From positions 62,001 through 126,000 of the forward strand of contig NZ_JAVJSQ010000022.1 of NCBI RefSeq assembly GCF_040219335.1: a stretch of 64,000 bases of DNA, read 5' to 3'. The notes under the pieces were generated by a model that was not told where the DNA came from, did no database searches, and saw nothing but the letters and a program-made list of their open reading frames with translations. Both the position numbers and the translations under genes were made by a program. Numbering within the stretch: position 1 is the first letter of the stretch; each line of letters opens with the position of its first letter. Below, in pieces: positions 10,601 to 18,855 of this stretch. This DNA comes from Gimesia sp. (GTDB lineage Bacteria > Planctomycetota > Planctomycetia > Planctomycetales > Planctomycetaceae).

Positions 10601-11017
10601 GGCAGAAAGTGTCATCAGTCCCGTTAAAAAGACCGGGTTAGAAATCTGATCCAGTGAGATCAGATGTAGGATCTGGTTGAACTGCCAGAGCAGTATTGGA
10701 AAACAAAGTGTCCAGATTGAAAACAGAGCCAATGTGATGCCGGTCCGAAATCGCTTCTGCTTCCAGAGCGTCGTTTCAGATTCGCGATTGACATTTTCTG
10801 ATACGGTTGAAGGTAATCCCAGCCAGATTCCCATGACCGTCGCCAGACCGATGCCTGTAACGACAGACAGATGCTCTCCAACCAGGGTCTGAAAACGCTG
10901 AATACAGGCGAGCAGAAAGAGACCGCAAATCCACCCGGACAGGAAAGCGAACCCTGATCGCGTCTGAGCAAGAGTGAGAGTGAATTTGACTAGATTTTGA
11001 GCAAACGAACGTATCAT
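7664..11017 (-). CDS. Polytopic membrane protein with spermidine-synthase-like domain
   Basis: 1117 residues. About 1-480 carries roughly twelve hydrophobic membrane segments. Residues 510-740 form a Rossmann-type domain of the spermidine-synthase family, with the SAM/dcSAM-binding glycine loop VLFLGLGSG (582-590) and an acidic strand end (LEHD, 607-610). The C-terminal 370 residues are soluble, helical and charged. Where aminopropyltransferases carry the catalytic D-S-x-D-P motif, this protein has IISNPVQ (about 659-665), so the usual catalytic aspartate appears absent. Known relatives are membrane-fused spermidine-synthase homologues of unproven activity. The ATG at 11017 has AAGGA upstream. 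No polyamine gene is adjacent; aguBA lies 19 kb away. Confidence 0.75.
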   Translation of the reverse strand: MIRSFAQNLVKFTLTLAQTRSGFAFLSGWICGLFLLACIQRFQTLVGEHLSVVTGIGLATVMGIWLGLPSTVSENVNRESETTLWKQKRFRTGITLALFSIWTLCFPILLWQFNQILHLISLDQISNPVFLTGLMTLSAMVLLLPVVFWTARICWFSVRTSLEQQSAGSAPLVSPVARFLTGVTLALLSAVYCLVPALGWNLTLGIAAGTALLIVISPWLRKLATRYLPGMISWLKSMTTDSSLNAKTDSKNGSMQWKHSRLLVASGFLVSLATGFLTVIIERVVFQLYPDSLYLKVTAWAALLAGVSAAWFWIEARSAARGSQLASRLTLGAALIGAAALALFPFLVNWMLYANAYIEFAFLLAVIRGGLLTLFLAPLGFCWGGWMKLSITRQSDSTDNTSVYRLPVWQPFCLLAGLLCGSWLLGTARVDLKTLSLVTTGALSCLSLLIWGVQFRFPRSRWQTAGVSCALVLLVVLNSGYNNYDPHRSTKLLFSTNTFTGLRYGLKPDLLPYMDEGRCLSEVEGPHGTYTVWSYHENQLQIRRSGLPVGVTTTDAGLCPHTTGELMPFVIPVTLHDRPADVLFLGLGSGVSLNSSLDFPVQHITCLEHDPGLIQLYRDEIATRNSISALDSDRVTLVQSPVALAMASRAKTTATYDLIISNPVQSVVAQSQSEYTADFYRNVSRHLKAGGMFCQRFQHIDFGAQPLRVIARTFLSEFKQVMAIEIANGETLFLATNSEEGFIRPGLMDRLQAPQVRRTLAQVGWDWSVLLNLAAYSNESLQQMVADQPTSVNSSATGQFAFTLPYEMMRWGLKREEVQQMVSRDQRTERLINWMHNEQDDPIVLRRLSEVTAQNKLMVQYPDQYWKYRKPAKEQITDNPRSLIRQVAAEGLNENDFIHNEDKRRMLYFKALSDAMAKPSPSVELITRVSRFTSIYDPMISYFMHDEVAELYRKSDDAPPELEFAHRLHAINYGAGSDRSINSVVRAIELAAEKSELFQETGQQWDHLNGLLQHLKTRWDNRSQAPPVTSKQALHDIELSMSAIDLAFETMEEIRENAGISEQEWSLRKKVLDRTLVRPLETYHQRVLPHHYKQDRNNRQERKKLLDNLNLPQVPSL

Positions 11018-11312
11018 GGCTTCCTTGCCTGTCGTTATTGATCAATCGGAATTGCATCACGGCTTAAAGTTTCATACTCTAAGTCATTCTTTAAGAGTCC
11101 CTTAGCAGCAATTTCTGCCGATAGAATCGCAGGGACCGAAGACTGTGTTTTATCGAAAATGCGTAAATATATGCAATACCAGTCGTTGTAACCCCATTAC
11201 CACTTGCCTGGCAACAACACACTTGTATACTGCACTAGCCAAAAATACGTCATCGAGTAAAAATAGGTAGACTCCAAAATCTCCCATTCCACTTTGAATA
11301 GAAATCATCGGT

Positions 11313-12926
11313 GTGAAACGGAAAACCCAACGCCCAATGGCCTCTCCCCCAGTCACCAGACTGAGCAGCCAACCAGATGGTCCATGGTTGCCATCCCAAT
11401 TCACGCATTCTCTGCTTTTCTTCTGCCTGACCTGGGTCGCGGGTTTCTCTGCGTCGAATGCTGCCGAGACCAGTTATCTGGTTACAGCGAAAACCGCATC
11501 CAGTTCGATTCAGACAGATGAGCTGAAATCTCATATCGAGTTCCTGGCCAGTGACGCACTCGAAGGACGCGAAGCAGGTACCCAGGGTGGCCAGGCGGCT
11601 GGAACCTATATCCGCAATTTTTTACAGAAGCACGGTGTCCAACCAGGTATGGGTGAAGAAGGCTACTTTCAGGAGTTCGATGGGGGATTTCGAAATATTC
11701 TGGGAATCATTCCCGGTAACGACCCCAAATTAAAAAATGAATACATTGTTATCGGGGCTCACTACGATCATGTGGGGTACGGCAAGCCCTCGAACAGTCG
11801 GGGTGGGGTTGGTCAGATTCATAATGGAGCTGATGACAACGCCAGCGGAACTGCAGCTCTGCTGGAAATCATTGAAGCCATCTCCGAGCATAAAGAGCTC
11901 CCCCGGCGTTCTTTCCTCTTTGCCTTCTGGGATGCAGAAGAAATGGGGCTGTTAGGCTCCCGACACTGGATGAATTACCCGAGTGTTCCACTCGAACAGA
12001 TCCAAATTTATTTCAACCTGGACATGGTCGGGCGTCTCAAAAAACAACCGCTGACTCTATTTGGATCCCGTTCTTCCATCGGCTTGAGATCCTGCACAGT
12101 CAAATGCAATCATCGCGACACGGATCTGAAAATCAAATTCGACAGTGCAATCCGTCCCGACAGCGATCACTGGCCTTTCTACAAGAAGGGGATTCCCTTC
12201 CTGATGCTGCATACCGGAAAGCATGACGACTATCATCGTCCCGAAGACGATGCGTTTAAAATCGATTACGAAGGCACCCAGAAATGTGCCCAGTTGTTGA
12301 CCCAACTGGTATTTGAATTTGCTATGCAGGATAAAAAGCCTGAATACCGTTCAGCAGATCAGGATATTCTGGCTGGGATCGACCAGGAAACTAGAATCAC
12401 GACACAGGAGCCGCCCCGGTTGGGAGTGGCCTGGAATGCAGACAAGTACGAGAAAGGGCACCTGATGATTACCCAGGTTCTGGCCAGTTCAGCAGCGGAT
12501 GCCGCCGGCCTGAAGGTGGGAGATGAGATCATTAAAATTGACGGACGATCGCCTGTAGAAGCACCGGGCTTCGATGCACTGGTGAGAAGCTCCCCTGAAA
12601 AGATCAGGCTGCAGATCAAGCGAAAAAACGAAGAGGAACTACTGGAAATCCCCGTAGAACTTTCAGGCAATCAACTCAAACTGGGAATTCAATGGCAGAC
12701 TGATGAAACCGAACCCGAAGTCATGGTGATCTCGAACATTATCAAATCATCACCTGCAGATCTTGCCGGTTTGAAAATCAATGACCGGATCTATGAGATC
12801 AGCGGACGGTCGTTTGAGAGCAGTGATGAATTTCGCGAACTGGTAAAAGATCTGCCTCTGCCTCTAAAACTGCAGGTCGAACGCGAGGGACGACTGCGGA
12901 GCTTTGAAGTTCAATCAATGAGATGA
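11313..12926 (+). CDS. Exported M28-family zinc aminopeptidase with two PDZ domains
   Basis: Up to 537 residues from a GTG at 11313; an ATG at 11337 is an equally plausible start and neither has a strong ribosome site. A hydrophobic signal region (about 31-51) precedes the peptidase. M28 zinc ligands and catalytic residues are recognisable: AHYDH (149-153), GADDNASG (172-179), DAEEMGLLGS (207-216), LDMVG (236-240) and the late histidine in DDYH (305-308). Two PDZ-like domains follow (about 368-445 and 455-530, both with the AGLKxGD/AGLKxND loop). It probably trims peptides in the periplasm, with the PDZ domains guiding substrate. The last 16 bases overlap the end of the convergent next gene. 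Confidence 0.85.
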   Translation: MKRKTQRPMASPPVTRLSSQPDGPWLPSQFTHSLLFFCLTWVAGFSASNAAETSYLVTAKTASSSIQTDELKSHIEFLASDALEGREAGTQGGQAAGTYIRNFLQKHGVQPGMGEEGYFQEFDGGFRNILGIIPGNDPKLKNEYIVIGAHYDHVGYGKPSNSRGGVGQIHNGADDNASGTAALLEIIEAISEHKELPRRSFLFAFWDAEEMGLLGSRHWMNYPSVPLEQIQIYFNLDMVGRLKKQPLTLFGSRSSIGLRSCTVKCNHRDTDLKIKFDSAIRPDSDHWPFYKKGIPFLMLHTGKHDDYHRPEDDAFKIDYEGTQKCAQLLTQLVFEFAMQDKKPEYRSADQDILAGIDQETRITTQEPPRLGVAWNADKYEKGHLMITQVLASSAADAAGLKVGDEIIKIDGRSPVEAPGFDALVRSSPEKIRLQIKRKNEEELLEIPVELSGNQLKLGIQWQTDETEPEVMVISNIIKSSPADLAGLKINDRIYEISGRSFESSDEFRELVKDLPLPLKLQVEREGRLRSFEVQSMR

Positions 12927-13420
12927 GATTTCCATTCGACCTGGTGTGCATCAAGACCGGATTGTGTCAGTTCCTCTTTGAGAGTCTTTTCCGGCACCAC
13001 GCGTGCAGAGCCGGTACGATAGACGCGAACTTTGACACCATCCTCGTCCCCAGTAGCCCGCCCTGCCAGCGTGAGAATGGTTTGAATATCAGCGGGCTGA
13101 TATTTTTCGCGGGGTTGTGAGTCGGCTTTGACCTTGTAACTGCGATCGTCGATCAAAATATCGAGGACCTGTAAGGGGAGCTCTGCCAGGGTTTTCTGTT
13201 CTCGTGGTTCCGGTTGGATTAAAACCGGGATCATATCTGAGTCAGTAGACGCCATTACGGAGGGTGAACTCTCTTCCGCCTGTGGTTCAGCCTTCTCTTC
13301 TCCCTCACCTGGACCGGAATTAATGCCGGGCGTTAATCCGATGAACTGACCCAGAATGATCCCCAGAATTAAAACGCCTCCCCCGGCATACATCATTCGC
13401 TTTGGTTGCTTGCGCATCAT
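12911..13420 (-). CDS. Small membrane-anchored protein of unknown function
   Basis: 169 residues. A single N-terminal membrane segment (about 9-32) is followed by an acidic Glu/Ala/Ser linker and a C-terminal domain of about 85 residues with no motif I recognise. Two adjacent ATG codons (13420 and 13417) follow AGGAC; either can start. Topology suggests a cytoplasmic N-terminus and a periplasmic C-terminal domain. It overlaps the end of the M28 peptidase gene tail to tail by 16 bases. Function unknown. Confidence 0.65.
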   Translation of the reverse strand: MMRKQPKRMMYAGGGVLILGIILGQFIGLTPGINSGPGEGEEKAEPQAEESSPSVMASTDSDMIPVLIQPEPREQKTLAELPLQVLDILIDDRSYKVKADSQPREKYQPADIQTILTLAGRATGDEDGVKVRVYRTGSARVVPEKTLKEELTQSGLDAHQVEWKSHLID

Positions 13421-13508
13421 TCGGTCCTGTCAGTGGGTGAGAGAAAATCGCATTGTATCGAACCACACCTCTGATACGAAATTCAGCTGTAAGATGAGCA
13501 CAGAGACA

Positions 13509-14948
13509 TCAGGGTTGAGATTTCAGTTTTTGCATCAGGTCCAGGATCACTGCCACAATTTTATCTGAAGCATCCAACTGGACCCGGTTGGTTCCCATCC
13601 AGGTTTCATACCCTCCCAGTTTATGCTGCTCGGGTGTAGGCAGATAACCGTTGTAACCATTCGCCAGTTCAATCGTGAAAGCATCTTCAAAAGGTGCTTT
13701 TTCTTTCAGTTCCAGACCGATTTCACAAAAGGTTTCAAAGGGGATCGCGGCAACAGTCAGATCACCAATTTTCAATGCCTGCAGTATTACGGTAATTTCA
13801 TCAGGACCTTCCAGGAGCCGCTGGACTCGCCCTGCATAATTACGCTCGTAACGATGATGCTGTTCCGCGTTCTCTGGTTGGGCCATCACCTTTTTGAAAT
13901 AAGCCTGCATTTCGGCATCGGGTTTCCGGACTTTTAACGTCAGTTCTGCATTGGCTGCACCCAGAGGAACCCAGGTCTGATACTTTACCTGCTGACAGGC
14001 TTCGGCTACTCGTCTGGCTACCAAGTCTGCTACCTGGTTCATCTTTTCATAAGCGGCCATCCGTTTGCCGGGCTTCTGGAAATTGATGTTATTGATGTCA
14101 CCACTGGTGCCGTTCGACAGCATTCCCACAAACGGAGGGTCTTCCGGCTTTGCTCCGAGCAGGGGGCCAATTTTTTCTGAAAAGATACCGAAGTAATCTG
14201 CAGAGATTTCTCCTTTCTTGACGCCCCCCACATAATGCAGAGAGTAATTAGCCAGGAGTGCCAGCGGTCGACCATCCAGCGACTGCACACTGATGAACGA
14301 GATTTCCGGATCAATGGGCCCTGCGGGTTTTACCAGAGCGGCATTGCCCCGGGGTGGATTCATTCGCACTTTGTCGACCCCACCAAATGGATTCTTACAG
14401 AAATCAGGATTTGTGGTATACCAGCGACGGTTAAAGACTTCAGAAGGTTCATCTACGCCGCCCCAGCCGATGCGTGCCGGTTCCCGATTTTCCATTGCGC
14501 AGCGAACACAATCAGCAATTCTTCGTGCCAGGAAGTCGTGATACTTGGAACTACTGGCGCGGGTAGCGGAATGCGTGTGGGTGGCCGCCATCAGAATATT
14601 TTCGGGTGGCAAATCGGTTTCTGCTTTGATGTAATCCCGGGCCGCCTGAAATACATCAACAGTGATCCCCAGATTATCACAAATCACGAAGGCAATTTTG
14701 GTTTCACCGTTATCCAGTACCAGACACCGGGCGTGCAGTTCATCGTGTACGTTTTCAGCTGGAAACGGTTTGAATCCACCGACGATATATTCTCCCAGAG
14801 GCGGCGTAATATTGCTGGTCGCAGCCCCTGCCTTCAGAACCTTATCAGCCGCAAACGTTGTGGTTGTGCTGAAAACGAACAGGAAGAAACAGAAACTGGC
14901 CCCCCAGATTCCTGCCCCTGACATAAGTCGGCTGTATTTAAACGTCAT
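13509..14948 (-). CDS. Exported neutral/alkaline ceramidase-like hydrolase
   Basis: 479 residues from the ATG at 14948, preceded by GAGGAG at good spacing; this is clearly better than an upstream in-frame start at 15047. A signal peptide (ending TTFAA) leads into the N-terminal fold of the neutral ceramidase family (PF04734): AGAATSNITPPLG near the start, a CDNLGI segment and the zinc-type THTHS motif. The family splits amide-linked lipids, but planctomycetes carry many paralogues with unknown substrates, so ceramide is not claimed. A distant paralogue lies at 57273-58520. It is followed on the same strand by the 169-residue membrane protein after about 90 bases. Confidence 0.75.
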   Translation of the reverse strand: MTFKYSRLMSGAGIWGASFCFFLFVFSTTTTFAADKVLKAGAATSNITPPLGEYIVGGFKPFPAENVHDELHARCLVLDNGETKIAFVICDNLGITVDVFQAARDYIKAETDLPPENILMAATHTHSATRASSSKYHDFLARRIADCVRCAMENREPARIGWGGVDEPSEVFNRRWYTTNPDFCKNPFGGVDKVRMNPPRGNAALVKPAGPIDPEISFISVQSLDGRPLALLANYSLHYVGGVKKGEISADYFGIFSEKIGPLLGAKPEDPPFVGMLSNGTSGDINNINFQKPGKRMAAYEKMNQVADLVARRVAEACQQVKYQTWVPLGAANAELTLKVRKPDAEMQAYFKKVMAQPENAEQHHRYERNYAGRVQRLLEGPDEITVILQALKIGDLTVAAIPFETFCEIGLELKEKAPFEDAFTIELANGYNGYLPTPEQHKLGGYETWMGTNRVQLDASDKIVAVILDLMQKLKSQP

Positions 14949-15109
14949 CTGGTCTGCTCCTCTGGATGATGGTCTGCATTTTTGTGTACGTAAGTTGCTT
15001 CCACAATTATAAGAATGAGGAACTACCAATACAACAATCTGCATCAATGGATGAAACCAGCGGGCATCATCAGTGCAGCTTTACTTTAAACCGAACCGGC
15101 AACCGGAAC

Positions 15110-16063
15110 TCAACCTTCTGAAACGGCCTGCGGATTCAAATCGGGAATGTCTTCAAAGGGGTGCCCGTTCTGCCAACCGGATTTCCCAGTCGCACGCAAA
15201 TGTTCCAGCCGACGAATGCTGATCTCACAGAAAATGGGATCCAGGTCAGCGGTCAGACAGCGGCGGCCCAGTTTCTCACAGGCAATGAGTGTTGTACCGG
15301 AATGAGCAAACAGATCGAGTACAAAGTCATCCGATTGAGAACTGGCCTGCAGAATTCGTTCGACCGATTTGATCGGCTTCTGGGCATAACATCCGGAAAC
15401 ATTTTCTTCCATGCGATAGAAGACCTGCTGGATGTCGACCCAGACATTCCCGGGCCTGATGTTTTCGGAACGGCCCCGTTCGAGGTTCTCCGTCTTTTTT
15501 CCGTTGATGTTTTTATAGTACCCGCGCAGGATCTTCGGAATATCCGTGTATTGCACTTCAAAAAATGGATTACCACGCGTGTAGTATAAGAGTTCCTGAC
15601 GTACGGCCATCCAGTTTTTCTGTGTGCCATACCCACGCTGGTTCCTCATGGTGACAAGGGACCGTGAGTCGAACAACCCGGTCTGCTGCATCATTATCAT
15701 GAACTGGGGTAAAGGTTGAAAATGCTGATTCTGATCCGCGCCCAGCCAGACATAAAAGGAAGCATCCGAACTCAGAAAGCGGGCAGACATGCGTACCCAG
15801 TCGGCACACCACTCAATAAACTTATCGATATTACGCAGATCGAAGGCGACCAGGTTATAGGGCGGGTCCTGAATCGCCAGAACAGGACGATCCTCGCCGA
15901 TCAGTCTGCTGATCTGTTCTGAATTGGTAGCATCTGCGCAGGCCACTCGATGTCGACCGGTGGGATCATCCCAGACTTCTCCCGGTTTTAATCGGCAGAA
16001 TGGTAACAGTTGTTCTCTCAAAACCAAATCTTCGTCCAGGCGCGGCAGAGGATTGTTTTTCAT
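15110..16063 (-). CDS. Orphan beta-class DNA methyltransferase (N4-cytosine or N6-adenine)
   Basis: 317 residues. The catalytic motif IV DPPYN (66-70) comes before the SAM-binding motif I, here FAHSGTT (252-258, a variant of FxGSGTT). That order marks the beta class of amino-methyltransferases. The region between them (about 100-230) would be the target-recognition domain. DPPYN favours N6-adenine or N4-cytosine methylation; the choice cannot be made by eye. No restriction endonuclease, Vsr or specificity gene is nearby, so it looks solitary and may be regulatory. The short N-terminal region resembles the ParB-adjacent linker seen in some phage-like enzymes, but no ParB domain is present. A 12-base palindrome lies 102 bases upstream of its start. 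Confidence 0.85.
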   Translation of the reverse strand: MKNNPLPRLDEDLVLREQLLPFCRLKPGEVWDDPTGRHRVACADATNSEQISRLIGEDRPVLAIQDPPYNLVAFDLRNIDKFIEWCADWVRMSARFLSSDASFYVWLGADQNQHFQPLPQFMIMMQQTGLFDSRSLVTMRNQRGYGTQKNWMAVRQELLYYTRGNPFFEVQYTDIPKILRGYYKNINGKKTENLERGRSENIRPGNVWVDIQQVFYRMEENVSGCYAQKPIKSVERILQASSQSDDFVLDLFAHSGTTLIACEKLGRRCLTADLDPIFCEISIRRLEHLRATGKSGWQNGHPFEDIPDLNPQAVSEG

Positions 16064-16381
16064 CTGACTCTTTCTTTCGCCGGGTTTCGTATCAGAAAGC
16101 GAAAGGTCATTGTTGCAGCTTAATGTCCGCTTTGACGTCCGTTCGCAGTTCGCAACTCATCACAGTCTTTTATCTGATGTACCAGATAAAAGACCCGGGA
16201 CAAGAATATACGAAATTGTATTTTCGGGAAAGAGTTGAATCCCCCTGCTGTGGTAGATCCTGGAACTGTCACTAAATACTATTATCTGTCCCAGGAACGA
16301 GGAGCGAACAACTCAGTCTTGCAGTCAAAATTCATTCGAAACATACTTAGCAATCTTCAATAAAACAAACCAGCTGACAGA
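16064..16381. other. Intergenic region, methyltransferase / SRPBCC genes
   Basis: This 318-base divergent gap contains the inverted repeat at 16165-16194 and an AT-rich stretch before the SRPBCC gene (about 16315-16375). No gene or further motif was found. Confidence 0.4.
16165..16194. promoter_or_regulatory. Perfect 12-base inverted repeat, possible operator
   Basis: GTCTTTTATCTG and CAGATAAAAGAC flank a six-base centre. The symmetry is exact over 24 bases. No T-run follows on either strand and the flanking genes are divergent, so a terminator is unlikely. A binding site for a dimeric regulator controlling the DNA methyltransferase, the SRPBCC gene, or both is the simplest reading. Confidence 0.5.
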
Positions 16382-16846
16382 ATGTCTCCACAAATGAAAC
16401 TAGAGCTGTCCGAAAAGACGAAACTGAATGCATCTCCGCAGGTCATTCATGAATGGCTCAGCGATCTTGAGAACTGGCCCAAGATCAACGATAAGATTAA
16501 ATCGGTCACAGTAGAGGGGAATCGTTGTTTCGGCGAGATGGAGTTCAAAGGCAAAACACTGGAATTTGCCGGTATGGTTCCGGAAGATGATGATCCGTTA
16601 AAGGTCACCTGTAATATCGTCATTCAAACAGAGCCAGAAAAGCGAGATCCTGAGCATATGACCGTGGTTTATGAAATCATTCCCGGCGGACGCGCCACCC
16701 AAATTGTCGAACGCATTATTTTCGAGAGAGAAATCCCCTTCTGGGGCTGGCTGCTGGTCAAGTTGATTATGAAAATCGGCAAGCCAACCGGTCTGACGAA
16801 CCTGCAACGGATCAAAGAGCAGATAACTACGGAAGGCGAATTGTAA
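16382..16846 (+). CDS. SRPBCC-fold (START/polyketide-cyclase-like) protein
   Basis: 154 residues. The start LSEKTKLNASPQVIHEWLSDLENWPKI is the usual opening strand and helix of the SRPBCC superfamily, and the long terminal helix (about 125-150) closes the fold. Such proteins bind hydrophobic ligands; few have known enzymatic activity. The WGWLLVKLIMKIGKP segment before the last helix is hydrophobic. ATG codons at residues 1 and 5 are possible starts. It ends 12 bases before the convergent small secreted protein. Confidence 0.65.
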   Translation: MSPQMKLELSEKTKLNASPQVIHEWLSDLENWPKINDKIKSVTVEGNRCFGEMEFKGKTLEFAGMVPEDDDPLKVTCNIVIQTEPEKRDPEHMTVVYEIIPGGRATQIVERIIFEREIPFWGWLLVKLIMKIGKPTGLTNLQRIKEQITTEGEL

Positions 16847-16858
16847 GTAGATGATTTA

Positions 16859-17233
16859 CTATTTCTCTTTGAGAACGAATTCACCGTAGTAGCCGATATT
16901 CGACTTATACTTTCCGCTAAGTGTTGCTCCTTTCATCAAGCCAATCCACTGGTACTGATGCCCGCGAATCGTCGCCTTACCTGACAGCTTGTATTCACTG
17001 CCTGTGGATTTAGACTGAAAGGTCGCCGCGTATTTGAAGGGATCCCCTTTAAAGAGCCCGGTAAAGGTGGCTTTCCAGTTTCCCTTGTCGTCAGACGTAG
17101 CGACGCATTTCAAGGGGCCCGTGGTATTGTACTTACGGTTATTCCATTTCCCTTCCCAGGTCCGTGTCTCCCCAGCCCGGACCTGGGAAAGGCAGAACAT
17201 CCCCAGCACTGCAATCAGCATGAATCGTGACAT
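16859..17233 (-). CDS. Small secreted beta-rich protein of unknown function
   Basis: 124 residues. A signal peptide (about 1-20, ending VRAGE) is followed by a compact region rich in Lys, Gly, Thr and aromatic residues with alternating strand patterns (TWEGKWNNRKY, GNWKATFTG, YQWIGLMKGATL). The mature part is about 100 residues, positively charged, and ends in LKEK. The pattern suggests a small beta-sandwich or barrel. No catalytic motif or cysteine pair is visible. A ribosome site (GGAG/AGGCGA) precedes the ATG at 17233. Confidence 0.6.
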   Translation of the reverse strand: MSRFMLIAVLGMFCLSQVRAGETRTWEGKWNNRKYNTTGPLKCVATSDDKGNWKATFTGLFKGDPFKYAATFQSKSTGSEYKLSGKATIRGHQYQWIGLMKGATLSGKYKSNIGYYGEFVLKEK

Positions 17234-17439
17234 CGTCGCCTGCTCCTGCCTGAATCGAATTTTGAGAGAGAAGAATGATTTCTCTGACTGAAACTCGTCA
17301 AAGCGCTGACAGCAGCGACAATTTTGGTCCCTTTTTTCTGGAACTTGCTGTGAACCTCTCAGGCATTATAGACCCCGCCTACACTAAGCTATTGGCAGAA
17401 TACAGGTTACGAACCAGACAGATTTGTGTTTTCCGGGAA

Positions 17440-18771
17440 TCAGGCACTCTTCCGCAAAGAGAAAGGTTTAGAATTCGTTTTCGGCGAAGCAGCAGTGTCA
17501 GACTGCGTCGAATTACCAGTCGCCAGATTTCGGCGGAGCTTTCGTTTGCAGTGCTGATCGTAGAGGATGCGGGAATAGCGTCCGTAATGCAGATCGAGTA
17601 CGCCGGTAGTACTGACGAAGGCTAGAATCGAACCGATGGTGACCTTGGGATAAACGCAGGCGAACCGCTTTTCATAGCGTGGTCGAAAACGGCTCTTAAA
17701 ATGTCGCAGTCCGCTAAAATCAAAAATGCTGGTCAGATAATTTTCTGCAAATCGCAGGCCGTGCCTTACCAATGCACTGTCCCCAGGCAGGCGGTGACAG
17801 TCACGCCCCAGATCCAGACAGAGCCCGGCTTGCGCAACGCCTTCCTGTTTCAGTTGCTGTAATACGAAATGAATCAGGAAGGCCATGGTACCTTTGATCG
17901 AATCCAGGCGATGCCGATAGAGTTCTGTCGCCCAGCCGGTCCCATTCAAAATGGGATTACAGATCACAAAGCCTTCGATCCGTCCCTGGTAGCGGGCAAC
18001 GAACAGGCGCCGTCGCCCGAGTGCATGATTATCAATTCGTCCCTCAAAGAAACGCATCGCTTTTTTTTGAGGTTTACGCGTCAACGATTCGTCAGCTACT
18101 TCAATGACCTCTGAGATGATATCGGACCAGTGCAGCGGATGCAGTTGATCTGGACGAACCTCGCAGGCAGTCATCCCCTGCCTGAGGCAATAATTGGTCT
18201 GTCGGCGAACCCATTCATAATCTTTTCCCTGCCAGGTGCAGGTATCCAGATCGATCATTGGGTCTTCGCCCCACTTGGTCACCTGAAACTGCATTTCCTG
18301 GAACAGGGGAAGATCTGCTTCTCCGATGTTGTGAAAAGCAATTGATAGTCGGTTCTGTTTCGCATAATCCAGAAATTCGCGTACCAGTTGAGGCTTATGA
18401 GGTTCGGGAGCAATCAGGCCTCCGCCGATGATGACATGCCGGTACCAGCGTTTGTAGGAGATCAATCCCCGTTTCCCCTGAGACCAGAACTGATCACGAT
18501 CCGGTTCGGAAGCCAGATAGGAATCAAAATATCTGCCATGCTCAAAAATAAAATCGCGCAGTTCTGTTTCTGTGTGCTCCTCGGGTAGACCCAGCGGTTC
18601 TTGATCGAACGCCTGATGCGATGGATCGATCCGCCACCGTGTACTGGCTCTTTCAACACGGTCTGCGTTCTGAATGTTCAGCTGGTCGACGTGCTGGTTC
18701 TGGCGTGCCTGCCCCTGATCGCACTGATGCAGTTGCAGGCCCTGTCTGGAATGAGAATCAGCTGACGACAT
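17440..18771 (-). CDS. DUF2156 / phosphatidylglycerol-lysyltransferase-like transferase
   Basis: 443 residues, no membrane segments. After about 60 polar residues, the body matches the double-GNAT fold of the soluble C-terminal part of MprF-type lysyltransferases (DUF2156): DFIFEHGRYFDSYLA, VSFHNIGE-like and a second GNAT half with RYQGRIEGFVICNP and TELYRHRLDSIKGTMAFLIHF. In MprF this domain moves an aminoacyl group from tRNA to a lipid; free-standing members are often uncharacterised acyl- or aminoacyl-transferases. It is the last gene of the minus-strand run ligase - carrier protein - acyltransferase - DUF2156 (84 bases after the acyltransferase). Context suggests transfer of an acyl or aminoacyl group in a biosynthetic pathway (inference). 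Confidence 0.7.
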   Translation of the reverse strand: MSSADSHSRQGLQLHQCDQGQARQNQHVDQLNIQNADRVERASTRWRIDPSHQAFDQEPLGLPEEHTETELRDFIFEHGRYFDSYLASEPDRDQFWSQGKRGLISYKRWYRHVIIGGGLIAPEPHKPQLVREFLDYAKQNRLSIAFHNIGEADLPLFQEMQFQVTKWGEDPMIDLDTCTWQGKDYEWVRRQTNYCLRQGMTACEVRPDQLHPLHWSDIISEVIEVADESLTRKPQKKAMRFFEGRIDNHALGRRRLFVARYQGRIEGFVICNPILNGTGWATELYRHRLDSIKGTMAFLIHFVLQQLKQEGVAQAGLCLDLGRDCHRLPGDSALVRHGLRFAENYLTSIFDFSGLRHFKSRFRPRYEKRFACVYPKVTIGSILAFVSTTGVLDLHYGRYSRILYDQHCKRKLRRNLATGNSTQSDTAASPKTNSKPFSLRKSA

Positions 18772-18855
18772 TTTTGTGCTCCGAAAATTAACGGACCGTG
18801 GTACAGAACATCCCCGTAAGGGAAGCAGGATTTCTAAATGAATTACAACTTCAGT

